A DNA stretch of 64,000 nt from Rhodospirillales bacterium. Its GTDB lineage: Bacteria > Pseudomonadota > Alphaproteobacteria > Rhodospirillales > Casp-alpha2. Where the stretch lies: NCBI GenBank assembly GCA_017640505.1, contig JAEPQO010000001.1, positions 450,625-514,624 on the forward strand, in the 5' to 3' direction. A model generated the notes under the pieces. It ran no database searches and had not been told where the DNA came from. It saw only the letters and a list, made by a program, of their open reading frames with translations. The position numbers and the translations under genes were made by a program. The first letter of the stretch is position 1; each line of letters starts with the position of its first letter. Shown one piece after another: positions 51,081-60,412 of this stretch.

Positions 51081-52870
51081 TGTGCGGCCTTCCGGAGCAC
51101 GAAATTGCCGAGCGCCAGCATGTCCATTTCGGTTGCCATGAAGCAGCGATAGGCATCTTCCGGCGAACACACGACCGGTTCGTCGCGGACGTTGAAGCTG
51201 GTGTTGACGAGAACGCCGTTGCCCGTGCGTTGCTTAAAGGCGCTGATCAGATCGTAAAAGCGTTTGTTGCTGTCCGGCGTGACGGTCTGGATACGCGCCG
51301 AATAATCGACATGCGTGATCGCCGGCAACTTGGCGCGGACAACGTTCAGCCGGTCGAGACCGACCCGCGCCTTGTCGTCATCGCTGAGTTCGGTCCGGTC
51401 CTCCTCGCGCACGGGTGCGACGATCAGCATGTAGGGACTTTCGCCGTCGAACTGGAAATGCTCGGCCGCATCCTCCTTGAGCACCGCGGGGGCGAACGGG
51501 CGGAAGCTCTCGCGGTACTTGATCTTCATGTTGAGGGTCTTCTGCATGCTGGGTGATGCCGGGTTGCCGAGGATCGAGCGGTTGCCGAGGGCGCGTGGCC
51601 CGAACTCCATGCGGCCCTGAAACCAGCCGACGATTTCGTCCGCGGCCAATGCATCGGATACCGTCGAAATCAGCGCGTCGTCCTCCAGCCGGTCGTAAAC
51701 GGCGCCGTACGAGTCCAGAACCACGCGGATTTCGTCGTCGCCGTAGGCCGGTCCCAGATAACCGCCCTGCATGGCGTCGTGGCCGTTCGAACGCGCCGGA
51801 ACCCGTTCGTCGCCAAGCAGGTTGGCGGCGGCGAGTGCGATTCCCAGTGCCGAACCGGCGTCGCCGGAGGCAGGTTGGATCCAGATGTTCTCGAACGGAC
51901 CCTCACGCTGGATCAGTCCGTTGGCGACACAGTTGAGCGCTACGCCGCCGGCAAGGCAAAGGTTCTTCGCGCCGGTCATCCGGTGCGCCTCTGCGCAGAC
52001 GCCCATGATGAGTTTTTCGGCGACCGCCTGAACCGAGCGCGCCACATTCATGTGAAAATCGGTCAGCGGATCGGCGGCGTCCCGGCGCGGTTCGCCGAAC
52101 AGCTTGGCGAACTTGTCGTTGGTCATGGTCAGGCCGGTCGTATAGTTGAAGTAAGACATGTTCATGCGGAACGAACCGTCATCCTTCACGTCGAGCAGCT
52201 TTTCCATGATCAAGTCGGCGTAAACCGGCTCGCCATAGGGCGCCAGGCCCATGACCTTGTACTCGCCGTCGTTGACCTTGAAGCCGAGGTAATAGGTGAA
52301 CGCGGAATACAGCATGCCCAGCGAATGGGGGAAGCGGACTTCGCGGTCCAGCCGGATCTCGCGCCCCTTGCCGTAGCCGATCGATGTCGTCGCCCATTCG
52401 CCGACGCCGTCCATGATGACGATCGCGGCTTCGTTGAACGGTGACGGATAGAACGCGGCCGCGGCATGGGAATGGTGATGATAACCGAAAAGGATATCGT
52501 CCTCGGTGACGGTACCGCGATCGAGCTCGCTCAGGCCCTTGGCGATACGGCTCTTCTGAAGAAGCTTGTCCTTGACCCATACCGGAATGGCCTTTGCGAA
52601 CGAACCGAACCCGGACGGCGCATAAGCCAGATACGTTTCAAGCAGCCGGTCGAACGTCAGCAGCGGTTTGTCGTAAAACGCGATGTGATCGACCTCGTCG
52701 AGCGAGATGCCGGCCGCGTCCAGGCAATAGGCGGCGGCATGGACCGGCAGATCGGAATCGTTCTTCTTGCGGGTAAAGCGTTCTTCCTGCGCCGCTGCCA
52801 CGATCTCGCCGTCGCGGACGAGGGCCGCCGCGCTGTCGTGATAGAATGCCGAAAGACCGAGAACGATCAT
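51077..52870 (-). CDS. Carbamoyltransferase, NodU/CmcH/TobZ family
   Basis: The 597-residue enzyme transfers the carbamoyl group of carbamoyl phosphate to a hydroxyl via a carbamoyladenylate. The N-terminal Kae1-like domain has MIVLGLSAFYHDSAAALVRDG, EERFTRKKNDSDLPVHA and GYHHHSHAAAAFYPSPF, whose histidines bind metal. The C-terminal YrdC-like domain has FQGRMEFGPRALGNRSILGNP. A small DUF5989 protein and a SxtJ family protein precede it, the standard partners. Confidence 0.95.
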   Translation of the reverse strand: MIVLGLSAFYHDSAAALVRDGEIVAAAQEERFTRKKNDSDLPVHAAAYCLDAAGISLDEVDHIAFYDKPLLTFDRLLETYLAYAPSGFGSFAKAIPVWVKDKLLQKSRIAKGLSELDRGTVTEDDILFGYHHHSHAAAAFYPSPFNEAAIVIMDGVGEWATTSIGYGKGREIRLDREVRFPHSLGMLYSAFTYYLGFKVNDGEYKVMGLAPYGEPVYADLIMEKLLDVKDDGSFRMNMSYFNYTTGLTMTNDKFAKLFGEPRRDAADPLTDFHMNVARSVQAVAEKLIMGVCAEAHRMTGAKNLCLAGGVALNCVANGLIQREGPFENIWIQPASGDAGSALGIALAAANLLGDERVPARSNGHDAMQGGYLGPAYGDDEIRVVLDSYGAVYDRLEDDALISTVSDALAADEIVGWFQGRMEFGPRALGNRSILGNPASPSMQKTLNMKIKYRESFRPFAPAVLKEDAAEHFQFDGESPYMLIVAPVREEDRTELSDDDKARVGLDRLNVVRAKLPAITHVDYSARIQTVTPDSNKRFYDLISAFKQRTGNGVLVNTSFNVRDEPVVCSPEDAYRCFMATEMDMLALGNFVLRKAAQ

Positions 52871-52874
52871 GAAA

Positions 52875-53027
52875 TCAGAATATCGCGTAGATGAAGGGCG
52901 TAATGGCGGAACTTTGTGCGGCGATCAGCAATACGCCGAGTGCGAGCAACCCCAGGATCAGCGGCGCCATCCAGAACTTGCGATAGGCCCGCATAAATCG
53001 AAACAGCTCTTTGAGAAGTGAAAACAT
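52875..53027 (-). CDS. DUF5989 small membrane protein
   Basis: The 50-residue protein MFSLLKELFRFMRAYRKFWM... ends SSAITPFIYAIF and has one transmembrane helix (PLILGLLALGVLLIA). This FxxxxRKxWxxP and SxxxPFIYxxF pattern is the DUF5989 family, which occurs almost always with a carbamoyltransferase and a SxtJ protein. ATG 53027 is preferred over an earlier start that would add basic residues with no family match. It lies 4 bp before the carbamoyltransferase. Confidence 0.85.
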   Translation of the reverse strand: MFSLLKELFRFMRAYRKFWMAPLILGLLALGVLLIAAQSSAITPFIYAIF

Positions 53028-53040
53028 CGGTCGTCCGTGT

Positions 53041-53427
53041 TCAGTACATGTCCCGCAGCGTATCGCGGTCGAGTTGCCGTGCCGGTTGCTGCCAGTAACT
53101 TTCCTGTTCGCCGCCGATTTTCCGCGCCATGGGATCGCGGCCAATCAGGCGCATTACCAACCCGAACGGAATCATGAACAGGATGTAGAAAAGTCCGAGA
53201 ACCAGCTTGTTGTTGATATGTCCCAGCTTGCCGCCAAACCACGACCACAGCCGGTTGAGGGGTAATAGCACACCCGGTACGGCCAATGCCAGAATTGCGA
53301 ACACGGCGGCGACAATAAATGGCCAGTAGGCGAGGTTTGCCGTAATCCACCAGATCAGGCCGCCGATGATGGTGAAAACGACGGCAAACGTCAGGCCGAA
53401 GGCGCGGTCAGTCTGGCGAACACTCAT
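53041..53427 (-). CDS. SxtJ family membrane protein
   Basis: The 128-residue protein starts at ATG 53427 (overlap ATGA with the dehydrogenase stop). It has three hydrophobic segments (GLTFAVVFTIIGGLIWWI, PFIVAAVFAILALAVPGVL, LVLGLFYILFMIPFGLVMRL) and a polar tail with GEQESYWQQPARQLDRDTL. SxtJ-like proteins accompany carbamoyltransferases, including in saxitoxin clusters. The function is not known. With the two downstream genes it makes a standard three-gene cassette. Confidence 0.83.
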   Translation of the reverse strand: MSVRQTDRAFGLTFAVVFTIIGGLIWWITANLAYWPFIVAAVFAILALAVPGVLLPLNRLWSWFGGKLGHINNKLVLGLFYILFMIPFGLVMRLIGRDPMARKIGGEQESYWQQPARQLDRDTLRDMY

Positions 53428-54476
53428 TTTACCGGATCCTGTGCATTGCTTTCGAGGTGCCACATCTCACGCCAGCGGGGGTCGGCGCAATATATTTTAT
53501 AGACGAGCTGCATGGTGCGCAGCGCATCCTCGGCCGAGCCGTTCCTGATCTCGCCGCCGCGGAGCACCGCGTCCGCGAATTCGGCGACTTCCTGGGCCCA
53601 TGACGGATCGTTGTTGTAGCGTTTCGTTTCCTCGTGCGGGTCGCCCATGTCGTTATCGCCGCGGCGGGTCAGGGTAAGCGTTTCGGCACCGTAACTTTTC
53701 GATCCCGAAAGGATGCCCGAAAGCGTGATTGCTCCCCGGGTCATGCCGATTTCGAGGCGGAAGCGGTGGCGCCACTGCGACGCCGAGGAATGCAGCATGG
53801 CGACGACGCCGTCGTCCGTCTGCATCAGGGCATAGGCGTTGTCTTCGACGTCGTGACCCCAGACCCTATTCGATATGAAACTTTTCACGTCGGTAAATTC
53901 GCCGCCGAACAGCCGGATCAGATCGACCATGTGAATGCCCTGATCCAGCAGCACGCCGCCGCCTGCCAGCGCGCGCTCGGTACGCCAAGACGTCTGGTCG
54001 AACGTGATCAGCTGCGATTTTCCGTAAACGCCGCGCATGTCGATGACGTCGCCGAATTCGCCGCTTGCCAGCGCCGCCAGCGCATCCTGTACCGAATCGT
54101 GATAGCGGTGGTTGAAACCGTACTTCAGCTGCTGGCCGGGGCGATTACCGTGGGTGGCGACGACGGCTTCGATGTCGGCGACGTTCCGTCCCGGCGGCTT
54201 TTCGCAGAAGACATGCAGCCCCGCCTCAAGCCCGGCGATGGTCACCTCGGCGGCGATATCGTTGGACATGGCAACGAAAAGAACGTCGAGCTCCTCGCCC
54301 AGAAGGTCCTGATAGGTTTCGAAGTACCTGACGCCGTCTTCGTACGTGCCGCTGCCGCCCAGGGTGCGGTCGCAGACGGCGACGGTCGTCATGTCGTCCC
54401 GTGCATCGATGACGCCCCGGCGGCGTTTGCCGACGACACCGTATCCGGCGATCCCGACCTTGAGCTTGTCCGTCAC
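53424..54476 (-). CDS. Gfo/Idh/MocA family oxidoreductase (1)
   Basis: The 350-residue protein starts at GTG 54476, which overlaps the preceding dehydrogenase stop as GTGA. The NAD motif KVGIAGYGVVGKRR is followed by FCEKPPGRNVADIEAV, containing the EKP motif typical of the family, and GGGVLLDQGIHMVDLIRLFGG with the active-site His. It oxidises, reduces or isomerises an NDP-sugar or free sugar at C3 or C1. Paired with a second member, it may form a sequential route. Confidence 0.9.
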   Translation of the reverse strand: MTDKLKVGIAGYGVVGKRRRGVIDARDDMTTVAVCDRTLGGSGTYEDGVRYFETYQDLLGEELDVLFVAMSNDIAAEVTIAGLEAGLHVFCEKPPGRNVADIEAVVATHGNRPGQQLKYGFNHRYHDSVQDALAALASGEFGDVIDMRGVYGKSQLITFDQTSWRTERALAGGGVLLDQGIHMVDLIRLFGGEFTDVKSFISNRVWGHDVEDNAYALMQTDDGVVAMLHSSASQWRHRFRLEIGMTRGAITLSGILSGSKSYGAETLTLTRRGDNDMGDPHEETKRYNNDPSWAQEVAEFADAVLRGGEIRNGSAEDALRTMQLVYKIYCADPRWREMWHLESNAQDPVK

Positions 54477-55579
54477 GGTCTCGGCGTCCGGTAAAGATCC
54501 GAAATGGCGTCGTCGGGCCGGCCTAGCCGCTCGGATGACGCGTTGCCTGCGACTGCGACCCAGCCGTCCGCTTCGTCGGACCGATAGAACGCGTGCAGCA
54601 GACCGAGTGTCTTCAGGCAGTCCGTGCGGTCGACCGGATAGGAGGCTTCGCCGGTAAAGTCGGCGACGATGTCGCGGTACATTTCCGTGTGGCCGAAGCC
54701 GTAAACGGCACCGTGTCCCTCGATCCCTTTGAAGTCCTCGCTGTTCGCGGTACACGCGGCGGGGTCCGGTGTGAACACCTGCAGTTCATTGACGGCGATG
54801 CCGCCGATCTGCGCCATGCCTTCCGAGCAGACGAACGAGATCGAGGCCTCGAAGTCGTCGGGCCGCGCCGCGGTGGTGGATTCGAGCGTGCCCACCGCGC
54901 CGCCGGCATAGGCGAAGGATGCAACGGTCGTGTCCTCGACCTCGATGTCCGCACCCAGCGTCCGCATGGTGGCGTTCACTTTCTCGACCTCGCCGCCCAG
55001 ATGACGCAGCAGGTCGACATGATGGATCGTCTGGTTGGTCAGCGCACCGCCGTCGTGGGAAAACGTGCCGCGCCAGGGCGCCAGATCGTAATAACGCTGT
55101 GGCCGGCACCAGCGGAGCCGGACGGAAACGGTGCAGATATCACCGAGTTCGCCCGTCTCCAGCGCCTGTTTCACGCGCCGGACCGCCTTGTTGTAGCGGT
55201 TCTGGAACACAGGGAAGATGCGCCGGTCCGCGGCATCGGCAGCGGCGTAGGCCTTGTCCAGCTGTTCGGGCCGCATGAAGGTCGGTTTCTCCATGACGAT
55301 GTGCTTACCGAAATCGCGGATGACTTCCATGCCATGTTCGAAATGCATGCCGCTCGGCGTGATCACGGCGGCGATATCGATGCCGGGCACATCCGTGAAC
55401 ATCTTGCGGTAATCGGAAAACGCCGGGACGCCGAACTCTTCAGCGTACGCCTCGGCCTTTTCGATCTCGAGATCGCAGACGGCCGCCAGTTCGATACCGT
55501 CGACTTCGGCGATCGAGCGGCAGTGATGGCCGGCGATGCGGCCACAGCCGATCAGGGCGACTTTCAGGTTTTCGGTCAT
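54473..55579 (-). CDS. Gfo/Idh/MocA family oxidoreductase (2)
   Basis: The 368-residue protein starts at ATG 55579 (ATGA overlap). It has LKVALIGCGRIAGHHCRSIA, VMEKPTFMRPEQLDKAYAAAD with the EKP motif and GTFSHDGGALTNQTIHHVDLLRHLGG with the His. It differs from its neighbour in sequence, so it is not a recent duplication. WlbA/WbpB-type members of this kind oxidise UDP-GlcNAc uronic acid at C3, and a DegT enzyme in the cluster could aminate the product. Confidence 0.9.
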   Translation of the reverse strand: MTENLKVALIGCGRIAGHHCRSIAEVDGIELAAVCDLEIEKAEAYAEEFGVPAFSDYRKMFTDVPGIDIAAVITPSGMHFEHGMEVIRDFGKHIVMEKPTFMRPEQLDKAYAAADAADRRIFPVFQNRYNKAVRRVKQALETGELGDICTVSVRLRWCRPQRYYDLAPWRGTFSHDGGALTNQTIHHVDLLRHLGGEVEKVNATMRTLGADIEVEDTTVASFAYAGGAVGTLESTTAARPDDFEASISFVCSEGMAQIGGIAVNELQVFTPDPAACTANSEDFKGIEGHGAVYGFGHTEMYRDIVADFTGEASYPVDRTDCLKTLGLLHAFYRSDEADGWVAVAGNASSERLGRPDDAISDLYRTPRP

Positions 55580-57177
55580 GGGTTCAATTCGGTCCGTTCT
55601 ACGCTGAGCAGGGATGCCCACAGGTTGATGTCCGGCGGCGGGAACGCGTCGGACGCGCGACCGGTCCCCGCGTGATTAGCCTCTTCCGGCGGGTTCTGCA
55701 ATGCCTGCGCCAGCGCCCCGGCGCCGACGGATACCGGCGACAATCCCTTGGGCAGAATATCGAGCGCAATGCCGCCTTCGGGCACGAAGCGATATGTCGG
55801 CACGCCGCCCAGAAGACCCTCGAGCCCGGTGGTGCCGGTACAATATATAAGGGCCCGCATCGGCGGCAGTTCGGGAATGGGCGCGCGGGTGTACGTGAAG
55901 TTGTCGCTCTCGGTGACCGGATAGGGATTCAGCGGATGATCCTTGACGATAAACGGCTGTTCCGCCGACGCCAGCGGCCGACAGGCATCGATCATTTGGC
56001 GTGCGAACGACGGATTGTTCGAAAGGGCGAGGAACACCGGGCCTGTCGCATCGAAGCGCGGCAGTCCCTTGGTCCCGATGCGGTGCGCCCCGGCGACGGT
56101 CATGCGTTCCGGCGGAATGCCGCGGCCGGCCAGGTCGTCTTCGTATGACGGACCGTTCAGCAAAATGCGATCCGGAATGCTGTCGGGACCGTCCAGATTG
56201 GCGTCGGCGCCCTGGTTATACATGTGCCGGCCGACGACGGTGTGTTGATAGCCGAGCGTCCGGGTGCCATTCCGCTTCGCTGCCCGAGTAAAATCGCGTT
56301 CCCACGGATGGTTCTCCCACGGCCACGCGACCGTCTTCGGGTTTGCCGCCTTAAGCCACGCCGCGTGGCATGCGTTCTGCCAGTGCGTCATGGCGGCGCT
56401 ACCGCCGCTGCCTTCGATGTATTGGGCGCGCTCGATCAACCAGGCCGTCGCCGTATCGAAACCGGACGTATCCGGCGTCCAGCGCGCGAACGGCATATCG
56501 AGTGCGGCGCCGATGCCGCCCCAGGCATGCAGTGAATGGGTGCGGCTGTCGCGGGCGAGATCAAGCGCGTACCCGGCGCCGCAATCCGTGTGCATCAGCC
56601 GCCTGACGTCAGGCAGCGCACGCATCAATTCACCGAAATAGGCGTCGAAGCCCTCGGCATTGCTGTCCGGGTGTCCATAGACAAGAAGCCAGCTGGCCTG
56701 TGCCGGCGCCTTGCGATGGCGGCGAGTCCGCCACATGGCCACAAGCGAGCGGCCCGTGGCCCGTATCCGCGCCAGTATCCCCCGGCAAAAAAATCGGAGC
56801 CGCTTCGCGGCTAGCCCGGGGGCTGGTCCGGCGTTCACGCCTTGCAAAGATGACAAAGCCCGGAAAAGCCAGGGATCGCTACAGACGACGCCGGTATCGC
56901 CGGGTTCAGCAGCGAGATCACCGACCACGCGTACCCAAGCCAGCATGACACCAAAATCAGACGCATAGGTGCTCATGGTCGGCATATGTGCCAGTTCCGA
57001 GCCCGGTTGCGCCTGCAACTTCAGCGCCACGTCCCGCCAGTCCGCATATATTTCATCGAATGCCCGCTCAAGCCGGGATGCGAGATCGGGCAAGCTGGAG
57101 CGGCCATCGCCGCCGATGATCACGCATCTTTGCGCGGCTTCGCCGACACGGCGGTCATGTGTCAGTTGAACGGGCAA
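55576..57177 (-). CDS. Putative GT-B-like surface carbohydrate biosynthesis protein
   Basis: The 533-residue protein has a poorly conserved first half. The second half contains LGYQHTVVGRHMYNQ, ILLNGPSYEDDLAGRGIPPERM and VFLALSNNPSFARQM. It then has KDHPLNPYPVTES and YCTGTTGLEGLLGGVPTYRFV, the pattern of a GT-B donor domain like those in capsule and TIGR04326 surface carbohydrate proteins. I cannot name the donor. Its stop overlaps the start of the Gfo/Idh gene (2) by 4 nt. Confidence 0.65.
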   Translation of the reverse strand: MPVQLTHDRRVGEAAQRCVIIGGDGRSSLPDLASRLERAFDEIYADWRDVALKLQAQPGSELAHMPTMSTYASDFGVMLAWVRVVGDLAAEPGDTGVVCSDPWLFRALSSLQGVNAGPAPGLAAKRLRFFCRGILARIRATGRSLVAMWRTRRHRKAPAQASWLLVYGHPDSNAEGFDAYFGELMRALPDVRRLMHTDCGAGYALDLARDSRTHSLHAWGGIGAALDMPFARWTPDTSGFDTATAWLIERAQYIEGSGGSAAMTHWQNACHAAWLKAANPKTVAWPWENHPWERDFTRAAKRNGTRTLGYQHTVVGRHMYNQGADANLDGPDSIPDRILLNGPSYEDDLAGRGIPPERMTVAGAHRIGTKGLPRFDATGPVFLALSNNPSFARQMIDACRPLASAEQPFIVKDHPLNPYPVTESDNFTYTRAPIPELPPMRALIYCTGTTGLEGLLGGVPTYRFVPEGGIALDILPKGLSPVSVGAGALAQALQNPPEEANHAGTGRASDAFPPPDINLWASLLSVERTELNP

Positions 57178-57200
57178 CCGGGATGTCGTTTTGCAGGTTC

Positions 57201-58118
57201 TTAAGCGTCCGGAATCTTCGGCAGCAGCAGCAGATTGACCGCGATCTCGGGTGGCTCGTCACCGAGCGGCTCCAGGTGCAGATACGGATTTGCCGGCGTC
57301 ACCGGGTGAATGATCAAGATATGATAATCGGGAAACGTTTCCCGGTACCAACCAAACGTCAGGCCCACTTCGTGCAACCGGCTGGAGTGCGCCTCCACCA
57401 GCATCGCCGGGCGGGTTCTGCGGATCGTTTCCAGTCCGCCCCGGATGACCATCGGCTCGAAACCCTCGGTATCGATCTTGATGAAATCGATGCGTGTGCC
57501 GACACCGAGGCCTTCTGCGATATCGTCCAGGCGCTTCACCTGGATCGTGCGCTTCGCGTAGCTGCCGGGACGTTGGCTGACGTGAACGGACGAGATCATC
57601 GAGTTCGTCCCTTCCATGCCGGGATCGCCCTGGTTGACCTGGATTTCCGCCTCGCCCGCTTCCTCGCCGAGTGCATGCCGGCACAGCGTCACGTTCCGGG
57701 TCCTGTTGAACGCGCAGTTGGCCGACAGTTTCTCTGCCATCTCGTCGACCGGTTCGAACGCGATAACGCGGCCGTCTTCGACGAGGCCGGCGAAGAACGC
57801 CGTGTGCAGGCCGACGTTGGCCCCGATATCGAGGACGACGTCACCCGGCTTGACCAGCTTGCGCATCAAAAACGAGATGTCGGCTTCGTAGGCGCTGCCA
57901 TCGAAGGTCAGGCGCGCGTCGGCCGGCGAGCTGAGAAACAGATAGCTGTCCGGCGTGGCGATGTAATGCGTGTCTTCGCGCTCGATGACGAACGTCGACA
58001 GGTAGAACGGGTTGCGCAGGCCGAGCAGGCGGCGTTTCCGGTGCGTCATCCGGCCGAAAAACCCAAGGAATTCGCCGATCAGCGGATGATCGCAGAGCGC
58101 AAGAATAAGCTTTTTCAT
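57201..58118 (-). CDS. FkbM family methyltransferase
   Basis: The 305-residue protein has a SAM fold: GDVVLDIGANVGLHTAFFAGL, VIAFEPVDEMAEKLSAN and FIKIDTEGFEPMVIRGG, which mark the FkbM family of O-methyltransferases. It would methylate a sugar hydroxyl. An N-terminal basic region (MTHRKRRLLGL) precedes the domain. It is 2 bp from the SDR gene. Confidence 0.92.
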   Translation of the reverse strand: MKKLILALCDHPLIGEFLGFFGRMTHRKRRLLGLRNPFYLSTFVIEREDTHYIATPDSYLFLSSPADARLTFDGSAYEADISFLMRKLVKPGDVVLDIGANVGLHTAFFAGLVEDGRVIAFEPVDEMAEKLSANCAFNRTRNVTLCRHALGEEAGEAEIQVNQGDPGMEGTNSMISSVHVSQRPGSYAKRTIQVKRLDDIAEGLGVGTRIDFIKIDTEGFEPMVIRGGLETIRRTRPAMLVEAHSSRLHEVGLTFGWYRETFPDYHILIIHPVTPANPYLHLEPLGDEPPEIAVNLLLLPKIPDA

Positions 58119-58119
58119 A

Positions 58120-58884
58120 TTACAGCCAGTCCCCCCCGGTCAGCGGTATCATCTGCCCGGTAATAAAGCCTGCCCAGTCGGACAGTAGGTACGTCATCAG
58201 AGCGGCGGCTTCGTCGACGTGCCCGCCGCGTTTCAGCGGAACAAGATCGGCACGTTCCGCCATCTGTTCCGGTGTCCGGTTGTGCCATCGCTGGTGAAAG
58301 CCGCTTTCGATGTAACCGAAGCGCATGCCGTTGACGAGAATGCCGTCCGCCGCCCCCTCGCGGGCCAGGCCCTGTACCATGCACTCGGTTCCCCGCTTGG
58401 CGACGGCATAGGGAAACGACGTCGGCGACCCGCCATGCAGCGCCGATTCCGTGCCGGTCAGCAGAATGCGGCCGCCGTTATTACTCATGTGTTTCATGGC
58501 GGCGCGCGCCAGATAGAACGGCTGGTTGAGGTTGACGGCGATTTCCTTTTCCCACTCGGCGCCCTCGATGCCTTTCCAGTGGCCGGTGTAATGGATCGCG
58601 CCGGATAGCACGACGAGGCCGTCGATCCCGCCGGCTTTGTCTGCGAACTCATCGACAAGGGCGCGGCAGTCCGCCTCGCCGGTAAACGCTTTCTGCAACG
58701 GCACGATGCGCGGATCTTCGCTTTCGAACGTCTGCGAGTTGCCGTGGGTACCGATCGTGCAATCGGGTCCTAGCAGCAGCATATCGACGAGCGCACGGCC
58801 AAGGCCGCCGGTCGCGCCGGTGACGAGAACGCGCGATCCCTCGGGAATCATGGGCACCCAATCAGGCCTAGAGAAGGACGACAT
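58120..58884 (-). CDS. Short-chain dehydrogenase/reductase
   Basis: The 254-residue SDR has VLVTGATGGLGRALVDMLL, LVVLSGAIHYTGHWKG, RILLTGTESALHGG and YAVAKRGTECMVQGLA with the catalytic YxxxK. It ends PLTGGDWL as classical SDRs do. The usual NNAG is replaced by VVLSGAI. The likely role is keto reduction of a sugar intermediate. Confidence 0.87.
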   Translation of the reverse strand: MSSFSRPDWVPMIPEGSRVLVTGATGGLGRALVDMLLLGPDCTIGTHGNSQTFESEDPRIVPLQKAFTGEADCRALVDEFADKAGGIDGLVVLSGAIHYTGHWKGIEGAEWEKEIAVNLNQPFYLARAAMKHMSNNGGRILLTGTESALHGGSPTSFPYAVAKRGTECMVQGLAREGAADGILVNGMRFGYIESGFHQRWHNRTPEQMAERADLVPLKRGGHVDEAAALMTYLLSDWAGFITGQMIPLTGGDWL

Positions 58885-58895
58885 GCGATGATCTC

Positions 58896-60401
58896 CTAGT
58901 TCGCGTTATCGGCGGGAGTCTCGTTGCGGCGTTCATTGGCGCGTGCCAGCAGATATGCCAGCGATGGCCGCGGCTTCAGGCGCAACACGATCTCGAACGA
59001 AAACAGTCCCTTGGATATCCGGATCAGCCCGGCATTGATGGCAAGCAGCCCCCGCGCGAGCGCGCCGTCGCCGAGCGCCAGTGGATAGGGCGCCGGCAAT
59101 CCTTCCTGCGCGACGATGTCGAAGCCGCGGCGGGTAAACAGGGATCTGAGCGTCGAAAACGTGAACAAACGGCGATGCGATCGATCGAGTGTGCCGCGCT
59201 TCGCGTAATTGAAATATCCGAACAGCAGCATGATTCGCAGCACGAAGAAGGCGACATTGCCGCTCGTCACGATGAGCTCGGTATTCGGCGCATGCCCCAT
59301 CGATTCGTATAGCTTGTCCACGAACGCCACCGGGTCCGAGAGCCTTTCAATGACCTCGCCCAACAGGACGTAGTCGAACGCGCTGAAATCGGAGGGCCAG
59401 CCCTTGGGCAACCCGGCCGGCGCCGTGTCCAGGTCGCCGGGCGCTGCGGCAACGGTCGTGACAATGCCCCCCTTCTCTGCGATCAGTGTGCCGATCGCTG
59501 CAGACGCATCGCCGATGCACAGCACGCGTGCGCCGGGCTCAATGCTCTCGATGACATACGAGACGGCGCTTCGAAACTGCGCCTTGTGCGGGTAGACGTC
59601 CTCGCGGACCTCCGGTTCGGGCCGGTCGTACTTGGGGTCATGAAAGATACCGAGGTCCTGGCAGCCGGCGATGGTCGTGGCCTTGAAAACGTCCAGCGCA
59701 TATCTGATCCCATCAACGTTGCAGATCTCATCGCCGTAAAATGTCGGGATCGGACGTTCGACAATCCGGTGCCCGGCGCGCATAAACTGAATGATGATCT
59801 CGGTATCGAAGTGGAAATCGTTTGTGTTGAGCGGAAACGGTACTTTTGCCAGTGCGGGCACCGAATACAGGCGATAGCCGGAATGAAACTCACTCAGGCC
59901 GGCGCGCAGCACGGCGTTCTGAAAGAAAGTAAGGATCTTGTTGCCGACAAACTTGTAAAGCGGCATGCCGCCGTCGATGGCGCCGCCCTTGTTCAGCATC
60001 CGTGAACCGAAAACCGCCTCGGCCTCTCCGGCGAGAAAGGGCTCCAGGAGGTCGGGCAGGCATTCCGGCGCATACTGGCCGTCGCCGTGGACCATCGCGA
60101 CGACGTCGAAGCCGTTCTCGATGGCATAGTGATAGCCGATTTTCTGGTTGCCGCCGTACCCCTGGTTCACCGGGTTATAAAGAACCGTCAACTTGAACGG
60201 AAAGCTCTTCTCCTTGGCATAGGCGGCGGATTTCTCGAACGTCTTGTCCTTGGACGAGTCGTCGAGAATCAGGACTTCGGTCTCATGCGCACGAAGCGAT
60301 TCCGGAATCCGGGACAGCACGCTCTCGATTTCCGCTTCGTGGTTATAGGCCACTATGAGAATGAGTAATTTCACGATCAATCGTCCAGATGTCCCGCCCA
60401 T
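58896..60401 (-). CDS. Bifunctional glycosyltransferase family 2/class I methyltransferase
   Basis: The 501-residue protein starts at ATG 60401, with GTG 60374 (KLLILIVAYNHE onward) as alternative. The first half is a GT2 enzyme: VLILDDSSKDKTFE, MVHGDGQYAPE, VFGSRMLNKGGAIDG. The second half (about residues 290-450) resembles a SAM methyltransferase: VLCIGDASAAIGTLI, DYVLLGEVIERLSDPVAFVD and RGTLDRSHRRLFTFSTLRSLF. Motif I is degenerate, GDASAA and not GxGxG, so SAM binding may be impaired. Two predicted hydrophobic segments are at its C-terminal half. Confidence 0.85.
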   Translation of the reverse strand: MGGTSGRLIVKLLILIVAYNHEAEIESVLSRIPESLRAHETEVLILDDSSKDKTFEKSAAYAKEKSFPFKLTVLYNPVNQGYGGNQKIGYHYAIENGFDVVAMVHGDGQYAPECLPDLLEPFLAGEAEAVFGSRMLNKGGAIDGGMPLYKFVGNKILTFFQNAVLRAGLSEFHSGYRLYSVPALAKVPFPLNTNDFHFDTEIIIQFMRAGHRIVERPIPTFYGDEICNVDGIRYALDVFKATTIAGCQDLGIFHDPKYDRPEPEVREDVYPHKAQFRSAVSYVIESIEPGARVLCIGDASAAIGTLIAEKGGIVTTVAAAPGDLDTAPAGLPKGWPSDFSAFDYVLLGEVIERLSDPVAFVDKLYESMGHAPNTELIVTSGNVAFFVLRIMLLFGYFNYAKRGTLDRSHRRLFTFSTLRSLFTRRGFDIVAQEGLPAPYPLALGDGALARGLLAINAGLIRISKGLFSFEIVLRLKPRPSLAYLLARANERRNETPADNAN

Positions 60402-60412
60402 CAGCCGCCTGT

